From Bradyrhizobium rifense (GTDB lineage Bacteria > Pseudomonadota > Alphaproteobacteria > Rhizobiales > Xanthobacteraceae): a DNA stretch of 64,000 bases. This document shows, in pieces, positions 8,600-17,855 of this stretch. The notes below the pieces were generated by a model. That model worked only from the letters and a program-made list of their open reading frames with translations. It did no database searches and was not told the origin of the DNA. How positions within the stretch are numbered: position 1 is the stretch's first letter; the number at the start of each line of letters is the position of its first letter. The position numbers were made by a program, and so were the translations under genes. The stretch is from NCBI RefSeq assembly GCF_008123425.1, contig NZ_VSSS01000018.1, positions 1 through 64,000 of the forward strand. Reading direction: 5' to 3'.

Positions 8600-9166
8600 T
8601 CAATTCCCGGCAGCGGCGGGAAGATCCGTTCTGAGCCGATCTGGACCTCGCTGGTCAAGGCGGGCTCGGGCCTCGCTGTAGGACATGCCGCGACCGAGCT
8701 GCTTGGCTTCGAGCCGCCACGCGCGATAGCTGCGGTTGAACTCGTGCAGTTCGCCGGCAGCCTGCGGGTGGGCGATCCTCTCCTCGATGTACGCGACCGC
8801 GCTGCGCGTGCGCATCAGCACCGTCTGATGATCGGTGAGCGGGATGCCCATGTGCGCGGCGGTGTTCTCGATCTGGCGCTGCGCGGTCTTGGCGTCGGCC
8901 AGCAGCACGCGCCGCTCGGGATGCCGCAACAGTCTGGCGTTGACCTCGGTGGCAATCAGGCGGGCCTCGCTGCGATCCCTGGCCCAGTATGCGCAGCTGA
9001 TGCGCAGCCCGCGCCATTGTCGCCGCAGCGTGAGCAGGCTGTGCAGCAGATCGCGCGAGAAGCCGACGACGCTTTCGTCGCTTGGCAGCGCGCCGACATA
9101 GACCGCGACGATGCCATAGATTGCGAGATATTCACGCTCTGCACCCCTTGGCAATTTGAGCGCCAT
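8600..9166 (-). CDS. hypothetical protein, 188 aa
   Basis: The N-terminal part EREYLAIYGIVAVYVGALP with a later SRDLLHSLLTLRRQW helix resembles the strand-helix layout of degenerate GIY-YIG-like folds, but the catalytic pattern is not convincing. The C-terminal half is helical and charged, ending MSYSEARARLDQRGPD. Proteins of this build occur in Bradyrhizobium beside phage-like amidase genes. It lies ~140 bp upstream of the amidase on the same strand and may head the transcript. Function unknown. Confidence 0.7.
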   Translation of the reverse strand: MALKLPRGAEREYLAIYGIVAVYVGALPSDESVVGFSRDLLHSLLTLRRQWRGLRISCAYWARDRSEARLIATEVNARLLRHPERRVLLADAKTAQRQIENTAAHMGIPLTDHQTVLMRTRSAVAYIEERIAHPQAAGELHEFNRSYRAWRLEAKQLGRGMSYSEARARLDQRGPDRLRTDLPAAAGN

Positions 9167-9284
9167 GGCTGTTCCGCTCCAACTCGCGCACGACCAAGAC
9201 TATTTCAGTCCTTGCCTTGGCGATAGGGCGCGGACCTGGCCCCAAGTGACGCAGACCAGTGCGCTGATGTCCGACACCAGCGGC

Positions 9285-9385
9285 GGTCGAAGGATCATAG
9301 CAGGTGAGTCCGCTTTACTAGTGACAGCGGACCACGGCGAGCCTCTGGGCGACTTCGCCTGGGCCAACAGCGGTCATGGCACGCT
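9285..9385 (+). repeat. dispersed intergenic repeat, copy 2
   Basis: A degenerate copy containing 'agcggaccacggcgagcc' and 'cgacttcgcctgggccaac', matching the order of elements in copy 3 (12930-12985). It occupies most of the 348-bp gap before the DUF1254 gene, which holds no credible ORF. Confidence 0.5.
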
Positions 9386-9514
9386 TGGCTTTAGAGTGCA
9401 ATTAATGGTATGCTTCAAAGATTAAGGTCAACTGGGCGTCGTGTTGAGCCGCTGAATTTTCCTTAGGTTCGACGAGCGCTTGTCTCCCCTTTGAACCAAA
9501 GTGCGGAGTTCGCC

Positions 9515-10960
9515 ATGAAATCGACCCGACGATCATTCGTAAACGGCGCGGCTGCGGCCAGCTTGGCATTCACAATCCTCAACGGAATGCCCCTGCCTGC
9601 AAACGCACAAGCAGTCACTCCTGAGGAAGCGCAGCAAATCGCTGAGGACGCCTATATCTACGGCTATTCGCTCATCACGACCGAAGTCACCCGGGTTCAG
9701 ATGAGCAATGTGCCAAAGGTTGAAGGGCTTACGGCGCCGACCGGACAGTTCATCAACATTCCGCGGTATCCGCCGGCGGATTATCGTGGCGTTTCGGCGC
9801 CAAATGCGGACACACTTTATTCTCTGGGTTGGCTCGACCTCACTGAACCGCAGGTGTTCAGTCACCCAGATATGGGCAATCGTTTCTATTTGTTCGAGGT
9901 GACCGACCTTTGGATGTCGGACTCCGAGTCATCGCCGAGCAGACGCACGGCTGACGGCAAGGCCGCCAACTACCTGTTCACCGGCCCTGGCTGGAAGGGC
10001 GAGGTACCGGCAGGCATGAAGCAGTTCCCCATGGCGACGCGCTACATGGTCATTCTGGGCCGAACTTATGCCGATGGCACCGAACAGGATTACAAGGCAG
10101 TTAACGAGTTGCAGGCACAGTACAAGATCACGCCGCTTTCCTCATGGGGCAAGTCGTATACACCTGTCGCGCCGCCGGTGAATCCGAATCCCGGCTTCAG
10201 CATGACCGATAAGCCGCAACCGGTCATCATAGCTATGGGAACGGAGGGATATTTCAATCTCTTGGCGAAGCTAATGGGTGGGGATGCACCGCCAGCAGCG
10301 GGAGATGGCCCCATCCTCGCGAGCATGGCGAAGATCGGTATCGTACCCGGCAAGCCGTTTGAGATGAGCAAACTCGATCCCGCTGTGCAGGCTGCATTGA
10401 AGGACATTCCGCAATCAGCCCTGAAGAAGATTGAAGACAACAAGGCAGCCTTGGGCGGGATCATCGACGGCTGGGTGGTGACAAAGGGACTAGGTACCTA
10501 CGGCCCCGACAGCTACATGATGCGCGCTGTGGTGGCGGCATTCGGTTGGCCCGCCAACCAGCAGCGGGATGCGGTCTATCCCTACACGGAGACCGATTCG
10601 ACGGGACAGAAGCTGACGGGCGCAAACAAGTACACCTTGACCTTCGCCAAGGACGCGACGCCGCCGGTCAACGGCTTCTGGTCGATCACCATGTACATGA
10701 TCGACCAGGGCTGGTGGTTCGTTCCCAACCCGCTGAACAAATTTACCGTCAGCCTGCGCGACAATCCAAAGTTCAGTGCCGATGGTTCGCTGACGCTTTA
10801 CCTCCAGGATGAATCGCCGGGTAAGGACAAGGAGGCGAACTGGCTTCCGGCTCCGAAGGGCGAGTTCATTCCGATGCTGAGGATGTACTGGCCGAAGGAT
10901 GAGTCGCCTTCGATCCTGAACGGCTCGTGGAAGCCCCCGGCGGTGCAAAAAGCGAGCTAA
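9515..10960 (+). CDS. DUF1254/DUF1214 protein, exported
   Basis: 481 aa from ATG 9515 (MKSTRRSFVNG); an upstream TTG would add eight residues before the signal. The N-terminus is a twin-arginine-type signal (STRRSF, hydrophobic core, ANAQA). Residues ~40-170 match DUF1254 (AYIYGYSLITTEVTR, NIPRYPPADYRGVSAPNADTL) and the last ~110 match DUF1214 (FWSITMYMIDQGWWFVPN, LYLQDESPGKDKEANWLPAP). These paired domains occur in periplasmic proteins of unknown chemistry, often near catabolic or redox genes. Complete and monocistronic. Confidence 0.92.
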   Translation: MKSTRRSFVNGAAAASLAFTILNGMPLPANAQAVTPEEAQQIAEDAYIYGYSLITTEVTRVQMSNVPKVEGLTAPTGQFINIPRYPPADYRGVSAPNADTLYSLGWLDLTEPQVFSHPDMGNRFYLFEVTDLWMSDSESSPSRRTADGKAANYLFTGPGWKGEVPAGMKQFPMATRYMVILGRTYADGTEQDYKAVNELQAQYKITPLSSWGKSYTPVAPPVNPNPGFSMTDKPQPVIIAMGTEGYFNLLAKLMGGDAPPAAGDGPILASMAKIGIVPGKPFEMSKLDPAVQAALKDIPQSALKKIEDNKAALGGIIDGWVVTKGLGTYGPDSYMMRAVVAAFGWPANQQRDAVYPYTETDSTGQKLTGANKYTLTFAKDATPPVNGFWSITMYMIDQGWWFVPNPLNKFTVSLRDNPKFSADGSLTLYLQDESPGKDKEANWLPAPKGEFIPMLRMYWPKDESPSILNGSWKPPAVQKAS

Positions 10961-11161
10961 ACTTGTACCGCGCCGGCGCAAACGCACCGGTGCGGTATTT
11001 CCCAACTGCGCAGTTAAATCGGAGACAAGTTCAACGTCCGAGTTGGGTCATTCTCGTCGTTTTGACAGCGTAACCGGCGCTTCCGGTCGCCTTCGGAGAA
11101 GCGGACGATCACCAAACCGATGGGCAGGTCTCAAACGGGCCATAACCGGACCTTTGCTTGT

Positions 11162-12160
11162 TTACTCAATTACTTTGTCGGCGCTCGCGAGAAGTGCTTG
11201 AGGTACGGAAAGGCCCAGCTGCTTGGCAGTCTTGAGGTTGATGGACAACTCAAATTTGGTCACTTGATAGATCGGGATATCGCCGGGCTTTGCTCCTCGG
11301 AGAATAGCGTCGATATTGTTGGCGACGCGCTTATACAGTTCGATCAGGTCGAAAGAATAGGCCATTAAGCCCCCGGCCTCGACGGATTCAGTAAATCCGG
11401 AAATCGACGGAAGGTTCGCGTCGCCGAGCAACTTGACGATCATGGTACGGTTTTGAAAGGTCTCAGGTGAATCGGCGACCATGACCGCATTTGCACCGTC
11501 CCGGGAGATGCTCTCGACCGCCGCCCGCCAGTCCGTTTCTTTGGAACCAATTTCCAGTAAAGACACTGGAAGGCCCGCTGCCTCGGCCGCCGCTGCGATT
11601 GGAGAACCCGTGAAAGGACCGCTGTTTTGAATGCGAAGCGCGAGACAGCCAAGTTTCGATAACGCCGGAAACATCTCGCGCAACAGCGCAATCCGTTTTC
11701 CATGAATGGACGGGCCGGGGTCAACGCTGGCTCCCGTGAAATTGCTGCCGGGATGAGCCAGACTTTCGGCGATCCCTGCTTTAACGGGGTCGGCAGTGAC
11801 TACTGCGATCGGAATACGCGATGTCAGTTTTTTGAAGATAACTACGCCAGGGCCAGTGGCGAGGATGACATCCGGGTTGCTCCGAACGATTTCCGCCGCC
11901 AGGGCTTCGAAGCCGGATGTATTTTGCTCTCGGCCGTAACTTTCGACCGAGAGGTTCTGTCCCTCGATCTGCCCCAACCGTCGAAGCTCGGCGAAGAAGG
12001 CTCGAGAATATCTGTTTCCGCTGCGCTCATGCCAGTCCGCACCCAGCTCCGATGGGACGAAGATAGCAAGATGTTTCTTATTGGCGTTCTGCTGTGCCGC
12101 CGCAGCGAGCGGCCATGCCACCGCACTACACACGACACCGAGAAAAGCCCGCCGCCTCAT
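11162..12160 (-). CDS. ABC transporter substrate-binding protein (TrpX/ABC_sub_bind family)
   Basis: 332 aa. Signal sequence MRRRAFLGVVCSAVAWPLAAAAQ with Ala-rich cleavage region. The mature part follows the two-lobed ABC_sub_bind pattern: FFAELRRLGQIEGQNLSVE, ILATGPGVVIFKKLTSRIPI, DPVKAGIAESLAHPGSNFTG, and at the end YQVTKFELSINLKTAKQLGL. Bradyrhizobia carry many such solitary binding proteins without permease genes nearby, as here. The ligand is unknown. It sits directly beside the inverted TPR fragment, whose breakpoint is ~20 bp upstream of its start, so its promoter may be altered. Confidence 0.88.
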   Translation of the reverse strand: MRRRAFLGVVCSAVAWPLAAAAQQNANKKHLAIFVPSELGADWHERSGNRYSRAFFAELRRLGQIEGQNLSVESYGREQNTSGFEALAAEIVRSNPDVILATGPGVVIFKKLTSRIPIAVVTADPVKAGIAESLAHPGSNFTGASVDPGPSIHGKRIALLREMFPALSKLGCLALRIQNSGPFTGSPIAAAAEAAGLPVSLLEIGSKETDWRAAVESISRDGANAVMVADSPETFQNRTMIVKLLGDANLPSISGFTESVEAGGLMAYSFDLIELYKRVANNIDAILRGAKPGDIPIYQVTKFELSINLKTAKQLGLSVPQALLASADKVIE

Positions 12161-12177
12161 GTCCAGTCCCTAGCTTA

Positions 12178-12387
12178 GATTGTATGCATCAAGACGATCC
12201 CTAAGAGCAAATGTGCAAAGGGGTGGTTCGGTGCATGGGACAGCGCCTCTAGGAGTATCGTCTCTGTGGCTGCCAGACGAAGAGGTAGGTCGTTGATCAA
12301 AAAGATCGATGAGGATGTCACATCGACCGCGGCCATCCAGACTGTCGCGTCAACGTTATCAGCGTCGATCGCCAATGCCCGCTCGAC
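12178..12387 (-). pseudogene. inverted TPR segment of a cyclase-type gene
   Basis: On the minus strand this stretch reads ALAIDADNVDATVW..., LRLAATETILLEALSHAPNH and FAHLLLGIVLMHT, the classic TPR block of Bradyrhizobium cyclase/TPR proteins. The next expected residues (NRAxQGxxECERAL) are found on the opposite strand starting at ~12388. A ~200-bp piece of one gene has thus been flipped. There is no start codon context and no function is expected. Confidence 0.75.
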
Positions 12388-12871
12388 GAACCGCGCGCTT
12401 CAAGGCCTGACAGAGTGCGAGCGAGCGTTGGAACTAGATCGCAATTTTGCTGACGCCCACGCGATGATTGGTCTCGCTAAGTATATGATGGGTTGCGGCG
12501 CAGAGACCGAGGCGCACGTAAACCAAGCATTGCGTCTCTCTCCTCGTGACATCCTTGCCTACCGACGGCTGTCGCCAGTGGCGTTTTCCAAGTTGCAGAT
12601 CGGTGCAGATAACGAAGTAGTCAGCTGGTTCCGTCGCGGTATCGAAGTGAACCGAAATTTCCCCCTCGTACATTTTGGGCTTGCGGCTGCTCTCGCCTTA
12701 CTTGGCAAGCTGAACGACGCATACGCCGCTGCGAAAGCAGGGCAAGCGCTCGATCCCACATTTACTATTCGTCGTGTGAAGAGCATCTCAATGAGCAATA
12801 GTACGCCGTATCTCGAGGGAAGTAGGCGCATCCTGAAAGGGCTGCGCTTGGCGGGGATACCTGAGGAATGA
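12388..12871 (+). pseudogene. C-terminal TPR fragment of a cyclase-type protein
   Basis: The frame reads TNRALQGLTECERALELDR, ADAHAMIGLAKYMMGCGAE, ALRLSPRDILAYRR and ends LKGLRLAGIPEE, the usual C-terminus of cyclase-linked TPR proteins. The cyclase and TolB parts are absent and the preceding TPR is inverted (12178-12387). An ATG at 12266 gives an open frame through the junction, but the residues before ~12388 are the antisense of the inverted block and not meaningful. Confidence 0.8.
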
Positions 12872-12990
12872 TGTCCGAAGTGGGTCAAAATGCGAAGAAG
12901 CAAATCTTGTCCGCCATGCCTCAGCATAGCGGACCTCGTGGAGCGATGCTGCCACTTCGCCGAAGGGCCAACAACGGAAATGAGCCCGAA
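12872..12990 (+). repeat. dispersed intergenic repeat, copy 3
   Basis: Contains 'tgtccgaagtgggtcaaa', 'agcatagcggacctcgtgg' and 'ccacttcgccgaagggcca', an ordered set of short blocks also present around 1370, 9300 and 14600. It directly follows the stop of the TPR fragment. Confidence 0.6.
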
Positions 12991-12992
12991 CA

Positions 12993-13474
12993 TCATTTCT
13001 GCTTCCGTGGATCATCCTCGGGATTCAGGTAGTCGATACCTGTTGGTCCGATCCCGGTAACCTCAAAGATCACTTCCTCGTCTCTCGTTTCGGCAAACTG
13101 CCAAACCTTGGGCGGCACATGCGAAAACGTCCCGGGTGGAAAGCTCAAGAGTTTCGATGTATCGACCTTGTCACCGAGCGCTGAATAATATGTCCCCGAA
13201 ATGATAACGCGAACGCGTTCGTCAGGGTGAGAGTGCACAGGCATTTTGGAATTTGCCGGTATCTTGAGGCGAGCAGTATACAGGCCAGGCTTGCCCGGAT
13301 TGCCGTGAAGCACCGTCGTTTGCGTCCCCTTCGGCATGGAGGGGATTGGTGCCCATTTGATGTCGCTCGACGTCACGCGGTTGTATTCAAGCGAACTATC
13401 TTCTGCCAGGACTGTACAAATTCCGCTCGTGGCAAGTATGGCATCAAACCAGCTATGGTCTTGAAAATGCGCAT
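12993..13474 (-). pseudogene. exported cupin protein with frameshifted signal peptide
   Basis: The cupin body is intact: GLYTARLKIPANSKMPVHSHPDERVRVI, then FPPGTFSHVPPKVWQFAETRDEE, with the His-x-His and Glu metal ligands. The open frame can begin only at GTG 13376, which lacks a signal sequence. Upstream, ATG 13474 starts MRIFKTIAGLM in one frame, and the cupin frame continues AILATSGICTVLAEDSSLEYNRV, together a textbook signal peptide with a VLA cleavage site. One base appears lost at ~13440. The protein is probably not exported, or the base is a sequencing error. Confidence 0.75.
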
Positions 13475-13655
13475 CTCGCGCTCCATTGGGACTTTTACGG
13501 GCCGGCGGCCGCGAAGAATATTAGACGACGAGATCGAGTTGCATCACCCTAACGGGTGACAGTTGGGATGTCTGCTTACCTTGTCACTTTGGTGGCAACT
13601 CTTTATGGTCAACGACTAATAGTTGTGGATTACGAAACAGAGGGAGATACGCGTC

Positions 13656-14470
13656 GTGACAAGATTTCACGTTACTCGCCGCCGCATGCTTCGCACTGTT
13701 GCAGCTGGCGGTCTCGTGGCAACAGCGGCATCCGGCGTGACTGGTGCCGCCCGCGCCCAATCGGCGCGAAAGACCTTCGTCTTGGTCAGCGGAACTTATT
13801 GTGGCGGCTGGATCTGGCGCCGGGTCACGGACCGGCTCGAACAGAGCGGCCACAAAGTATTCGCTCCATCCCTGACGGGTCTAGCAGAACGCTCGCACTT
13901 GCTGAGCAAGGACATCAATCTTGACACCCACATTGCCGACGTCGTCAATCTGGTCCAATGGGAAAGTCTCGAGAACGTCTGCCTTGTGGCGTGGTCCTAT
14001 GCTGGCTTCGTAGGCGCAGGCGCACTCGAAAGCATTGGCGGTCGCGTCTCCTCAATCGTGTGGCTTGATGCCTTTCTGCCGACCGACGGACAGCAGTGCC
14101 GGACCTCTCGGTCGAGGCGGTTCGCAAGGCCGTGCAGTCTGCTGTTGAAACGGGCACGGCAGGCTTTGGTCCGCCGAAGTTTGGGGTGACTGCTGTCGCT
14201 GAACGTGATCAGCCATTCGTAAAGTCCAAGGCCACAGCGCATCCGGTCGGCACGTATGTCCAGCCGATCAAACTTTCTGGGGCGCTCGAAAAGGTTGCAA
14301 AGAAAACTTACATCCGCCTTCCGAAATTTCCGCAGCCAGTTTTCGATAAGGCTCTTGCGGACTGCAAAGGCAACAAGTCTTGGTCCACATTCGAACTGCC
14401 GGACGCTGGGCACATGGCCATGCTCGATGCACCGGACCGCCTGAGCGACTTGATCCTGCAAGCCGCGTGA
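13656..14470 (+). pseudogene. exported alpha/beta hydrolase with frameshift
   Basis: Start GTG 13656, preceded by AGGGAGA. The N-terminus is a twin-arginine signal (TRRRMLRTVAAGG...AARAQ). The hydrolase part has the oxyanion/strand segment FVLVSGTYCGGWIWRR, nucleophile elbow VAWSYAGF and, in the other frame, the catalytic His in LPDAGHMAML. The first frame is lost after FLPTDGQQ (~14092) and the family sequence resumes one frame over at VPDLSVEAVRKAV, ending at 14470. A single-base deletion explains it. Nearest type: plant-like methylesterase/salicylate esterase hydrolases. Confidence 0.8.
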
Positions 14471-14574
14471 GATCGACTCCCCATAACGTAAGGTGCAGAC
14501 ATCACGCCGGAGTGCGCCGCCTTGGTCAAAAGCATCGCTCTAACACGTCGCCGTTCACTTCCGGTCTACTCCGA

Positions 14575-14632
14575 TGATCGGACGTGCTCAGGCTCGCTTG
14601 CCACTTCGCTGATGGGCCATGACCGGACATCC
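14575..14632 (+). repeat. dispersed intergenic repeat, copy 4
   Basis: Contains 'gccacttcgctgatgggcca' followed by 'tgaccggacat', the clearest copy of the family. It lies 110 bp upstream of the second cyclase gene. Confidence 0.6.
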
Positions 14633-14741
14633 CCGCGATCAGACGTTTGGCAGAGCTAGCCCAGCCGAGAGGCCTTCCGGCGGCTGTCCATCCAAGCCTG
14701 CAATTTGGTGTATAAGGGGAAGGGGGTTGGAGATCAGGGCC

Positions 14742-16811
14742 ATGGCTGCCTCGGGTCAGGACCGCATCGAACGCCGACTTGCTGCCATACTGGCTGCCGA
14801 TGTGGCCGGCTACAGCCGCCTGACAAGTGCGGACGAAGAGGGCACGCACGTCCAGCTTCAGGACCATCTGCGCGCCCTTGTCGATCCCAAGATCGCTGAA
14901 CACCGTGGCCGGGTCGTCAAGAACACCGGCGACGGGATGCTGGCTGAGTTTAGCAGCGTAGTGGACGCATTGCGCTGCGCTCTTGATGTCCAACACGGGA
15001 TGGCCGAGCGCAATGCCGAGGTGCCAGATGAGAAGCGCATCGAGTTCCGGATAAGTGTAAATGTCGGCGATGTCATCATCGATCGAGATGACATTTTCGG
15101 CGATGGCGTGAATGTGGCAGCGCGTCTGGAGGGATTGGCGAAGCCCGGTGGCATTTGTATCTCCGAAGATGCGCACCGGCAGGTTCGGGGCAAGTTCGAT
15201 GTCACCTTCGAGGACGCAGGCGAACAGCAACTCAAGAACATCGCACGGCCAGTGCGGGTCTTCCGAGTCGCTCTTGATGATGCGCGGCCCGCCAAGCCAA
15301 TCTCGCAGCCGCACAACGCTGCGCTAGCTGTGCGTCGCGACAGGTCGAGCGGGCGCGTCACGGCGATTGGAGCCGCAGTCGTGCTGATCGCCGCCGCCGG
15401 TGGCGCTGCATTCTACTTCCATCTCGGCCGCGCGCCCGTCGTTTCACAGATGCCGGACCAGCTGGCAAAGCCCTCCGAGCGCTTCTCCATCGTCGTGCTC
15501 CCCTTTGCCAACCTATCCGGCGATACAAGCCAGGATTATCTGGCAGACGTCATCAGCGACGAACTGACCACCGGCTTCTCGCGTTTTCGGGACATTTTCG
15601 TCATCTCCCGGTCAACCGCTTTCACTTACAAGGGCAAGCCAACCAACGTGCGGCAGATCGGGAAGGATCTCGGTGTGCGCTATGCGCTAGAAGGTAGCGT
15701 GCAGCCGAATGGCGACCGGCTGCGTGTGAATGTCCAGCTCATCGATACCGAGAGCGATGCACATATCTGGGCTGACCAATTTGACGAGAACCGGTCCGAC
15801 CTCTTGCAGATGCAAGATGCCATTGTTACGCGCATCGCGCACGCGATCGGTATGAAAATGATTACAGAAAGAGCCCGTTTGGCGCAAACTCGCGCTGCTA
15901 ATCCCAATGCGGAAGACCTTGCTTTGCGCTGCTCCGCGGCCTTAATGCGCGCGCATGCGACGTCGGAACGCGATTCTGCCTTCCGCATGTGCGAGCAGGC
16001 ATTGCAGATCGACCCTGAGAATCTTCGCGCAGCGTCCCAAGAGTCATTCAAGTTCACCCACCGCGTTGCCAATTATACGAGTCCCGATCGTCAAGCTGAT
16101 CTTCGACGCGCGGACGAACTTGCCTCCTTAGCCATAAAGATCGATCCAAACTACTCCCAGGCCCACACGGCCAAAGGCGATGTTCTACTATTGGCGGGGC
16201 GCTATCGGGAGGCTCTTTCCTGGGCGCGTCGTCGGAAGATACCGGTTGTAATGGTGCGCAGCCATACCAAGCTGGATTCGCTGGGCGCGGAATATGGTCG
16301 TCTCGGCTCTCTGGCTGTCGTCGCAGACGACGCGACGGGGCAGTTGGTCGATGTCGTTAACGAAATGAAGACGGCCGTACGCCTTTTCGGCGGCGCGGCG
16401 CTGCCGGCGCATTTCCCGCCATATGTGGGCTCCGAACAATTCAGACGGCTGACCCGTTTACGGATGGCCGCCATGCTCCGTAACAATCGCATGGCAGCCC
16501 GCGTCCTGAGCGTGGCCTTCGGGTCGGCGCTTGACAAATGGAGTGGCCTCTATGTCACGCTGACCGGGGACTTCGATGAGAACGCTGCGCGTAATATCGT
16601 GGAACGCATGAGCAACGAATTGCGAGCAGAAGGCTTGCCGCTCCGACATGCCGGTAGCTTTGGATTCGATTTTGCCGCGACCGAGTGGTTCCGGAATTCC
16701 ATAACGGGCCGATATGCGGTTCGCATCGCGTTATCTGATTTTCCTGACACCATCACTCGACGGCTAATTACCGAGATCGCGGGGTGGTGGGGCCGCAACC
16801 AACGCCAATAG
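14742..16811 (+). CDS. adenylate cyclase-TolB-TPR protein fused to the C-terminal part of a PLP-dependent enzyme
   Basis: 689 aa from ATG 14742 (MAASGQDRIERRLAAILAAD). Residues ~8-175 are a class III cyclase: Asp20 and Asp64 (NTGDGML) bind metal and VNVAARLEG follows. A membrane helix at ~207-227 (VTAIGAAVVLIAAAGGAAFY) is followed by the TolB-like domain (VLPFANLSGDTSQDYLAD, HIWADQFDE) and TPRs to about residue 494. From there the sequence changes: IPVVMVRSHTKLDSLGAEYG resembles the lysine-bearing strand of fold-type I PLP enzymes (Lys510 would be the Schiff-base lysine), and YAVRIALSDFPDTITRRLI resembles their C-terminal domain. The frame is unbroken across the junction (~16215-16240). The cyclase half could work; the PLP half lacks its cofactor-binding N-terminal half and should be inert. 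Confidence 0.85.
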   Translation: MAASGQDRIERRLAAILAADVAGYSRLTSADEEGTHVQLQDHLRALVDPKIAEHRGRVVKNTGDGMLAEFSSVVDALRCALDVQHGMAERNAEVPDEKRIEFRISVNVGDVIIDRDDIFGDGVNVAARLEGLAKPGGICISEDAHRQVRGKFDVTFEDAGEQQLKNIARPVRVFRVALDDARPAKPISQPHNAALAVRRDRSSGRVTAIGAAVVLIAAAGGAAFYFHLGRAPVVSQMPDQLAKPSERFSIVVLPFANLSGDTSQDYLADVISDELTTGFSRFRDIFVISRSTAFTYKGKPTNVRQIGKDLGVRYALEGSVQPNGDRLRVNVQLIDTESDAHIWADQFDENRSDLLQMQDAIVTRIAHAIGMKMITERARLAQTRAANPNAEDLALRCSAALMRAHATSERDSAFRMCEQALQIDPENLRAASQESFKFTHRVANYTSPDRQADLRRADELASLAIKIDPNYSQAHTAKGDVLLLAGRYREALSWARRRKIPVVMVRSHTKLDSLGAEYGRLGSLAVVADDATGQLVDVVNEMKTAVRLFGGAALPAHFPPYVGSEQFRRLTRLRMAAMLRNNRMAARVLSVAFGSALDKWSGLYVTLTGDFDENAARNIVERMSNELRAEGLPLRHAGSFGFDFAATEWFRNSITGRYAVRIALSDFPDTITRRLITEIAGWWGRNQRQ

Positions 16812-17002
16812 GGGTGTTGTTCGGCGACGCCGCCGGGTGGCTATGCCAAAAGAAACGACAGCGAGGCGAGGAAGGCGGGCAAGTCCGCCGGAGCTTGCCG
16901 TCGCCCAGCGACGTGGTCGCCGACTTCGCGCTGGGTGCGATCATCGAGCGCTGCTGCGCCTGTGGACGGCTATCCGCTTCGAACATCGGAGAAAGTGCGA
17001 CC

Positions 17003-17275
17003 ATGCCCATTCTTGAGAACGCCAAGGAATACATTCAGCGCGCGACCGGGCTGCGCCGTCGAGGCAGGAAGGCGGCTCCGGAACTCGCCCGTGCGCGAAA
17101 CCTCACACTGTCCGCTTCAAAGATGACGGTTTCGTCCCCAATCACCCGCGATGGCCGCTCATCATCTACCGAAGCGCTGTCGATATCGGCGAAGGGCACG
17201 ACCCGGCGGCCGTGATGGAAGAGCTCTTCGAGGGCAACGGCTCGGGCGATACTTGGCGTGACGGTATCTATGACT
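17003..17275 (+). pseudogene. cupin-type protein gene, frameshifted and truncated
   Basis: ATG 17003 begins MPILENAKEYIQRATGLRRRG...ELARAR. At the A-run near 17098 one A seems missing; the next frame reads KPHTVRFKDDGFVPNHPRW, PLIIYRSAVDIGEGHDPAAV and ELFEGNG..TWRDGIYD. The last block is the lead-in to the cupin core of a family in which His-rich metal-binding strands follow. Here homology ends at ~17275, so the cupin barrel itself is gone. Two independent lesions make this a real pseudogene. Confidence 0.65.
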
Positions 17276-17499
17276 GTACGCAGCGGTAAATCCTTGGCCA
17301 GTCGCCTTTTTGAAGCGCCGCTCAGCCTCGGCCAGGTGCTTGGAGCCATCTTGCTTAAAGAAATTTCGGCTGTCGCCTGTGTAGTGGTAGCCATGGAAGA
17401 GAACTGCGCAATGCCTAGCTTCTGATGAGGAAAGAAACCTCGCGGCGCTAAATAGTGTGCCTAAATCTCGGCGCGCCATTCCAGCAGTTGGCGACTAGT

Positions 17500-17592
17500 C
17501 TGGGGACGCTCGAAATCGAAGAAAACCTGATCCGCCGCGACCTGACGCCGGCACAGCGCGCGAAGCTGATCCGCGAAGCGGAAGTTCAGTGA
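17500..17592 (+). pseudogene. fragment resembling a ParB-like protein
   Basis: The frame reads LGTLEIEENLIRRDLTPAQR then AKLIREAEVQ and stops at 17592. The IEENLxRRxLTPAQRA helix is characteristic of the segment after the ParB/Spo0J nuclease-like domain. No start or remaining domain is present. A minus-strand frame through the same DNA is open but has no family character. Confidence 0.35.
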
Positions 17593-17816
17593 GTGTTCCG
17601 ACGTGGCGTGTCCAGCGTCTCGCATCAGTGAGCGATCCTGCGTACTGTAGGTGCAGGCGAACGCTGCGGAGACCTTATAGAGAATAGCGCTTATAAAGCT
17701 GCGACTGGCCCGCAGAGATTGAGCTCGCGTTAGGGAGGATGGGGGTTGCATGTCTTTGCTCCAGTTTGGCGCGGATTGGGCGCGCGGGCTTTTTCCTGGA
17801 AGACTTTGGCAATGGC

Positions 17817-17848
17817 AAAAAAAGCCCCGGCTGAACAAACCGGGGCTG
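17817..17848 (-). terminator. rho-independent terminator of the 17856 gene
   Basis: On the minus strand AGCCCCGG pairs with CCGGGGCT (8 bp, 9-base loop) and is followed by seven T. It lies 8 bp beyond the stop of the small secreted-protein gene. Confidence 0.85.
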
Positions 17849-17855
17849 GGAAATC

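Noticed and set aside
14526..15314. 262-aa minus-strand ORF
   Set aside because: Complement of the cyclase gene and its leader; no start context or family pattern.
17162..17479. 105-aa minus-strand ORF (HGYHYTGDSRNFFKQ...)
   Set aside because: It overlaps the cupin remnant on the other strand, has no start context, and I could not tie it to a family.
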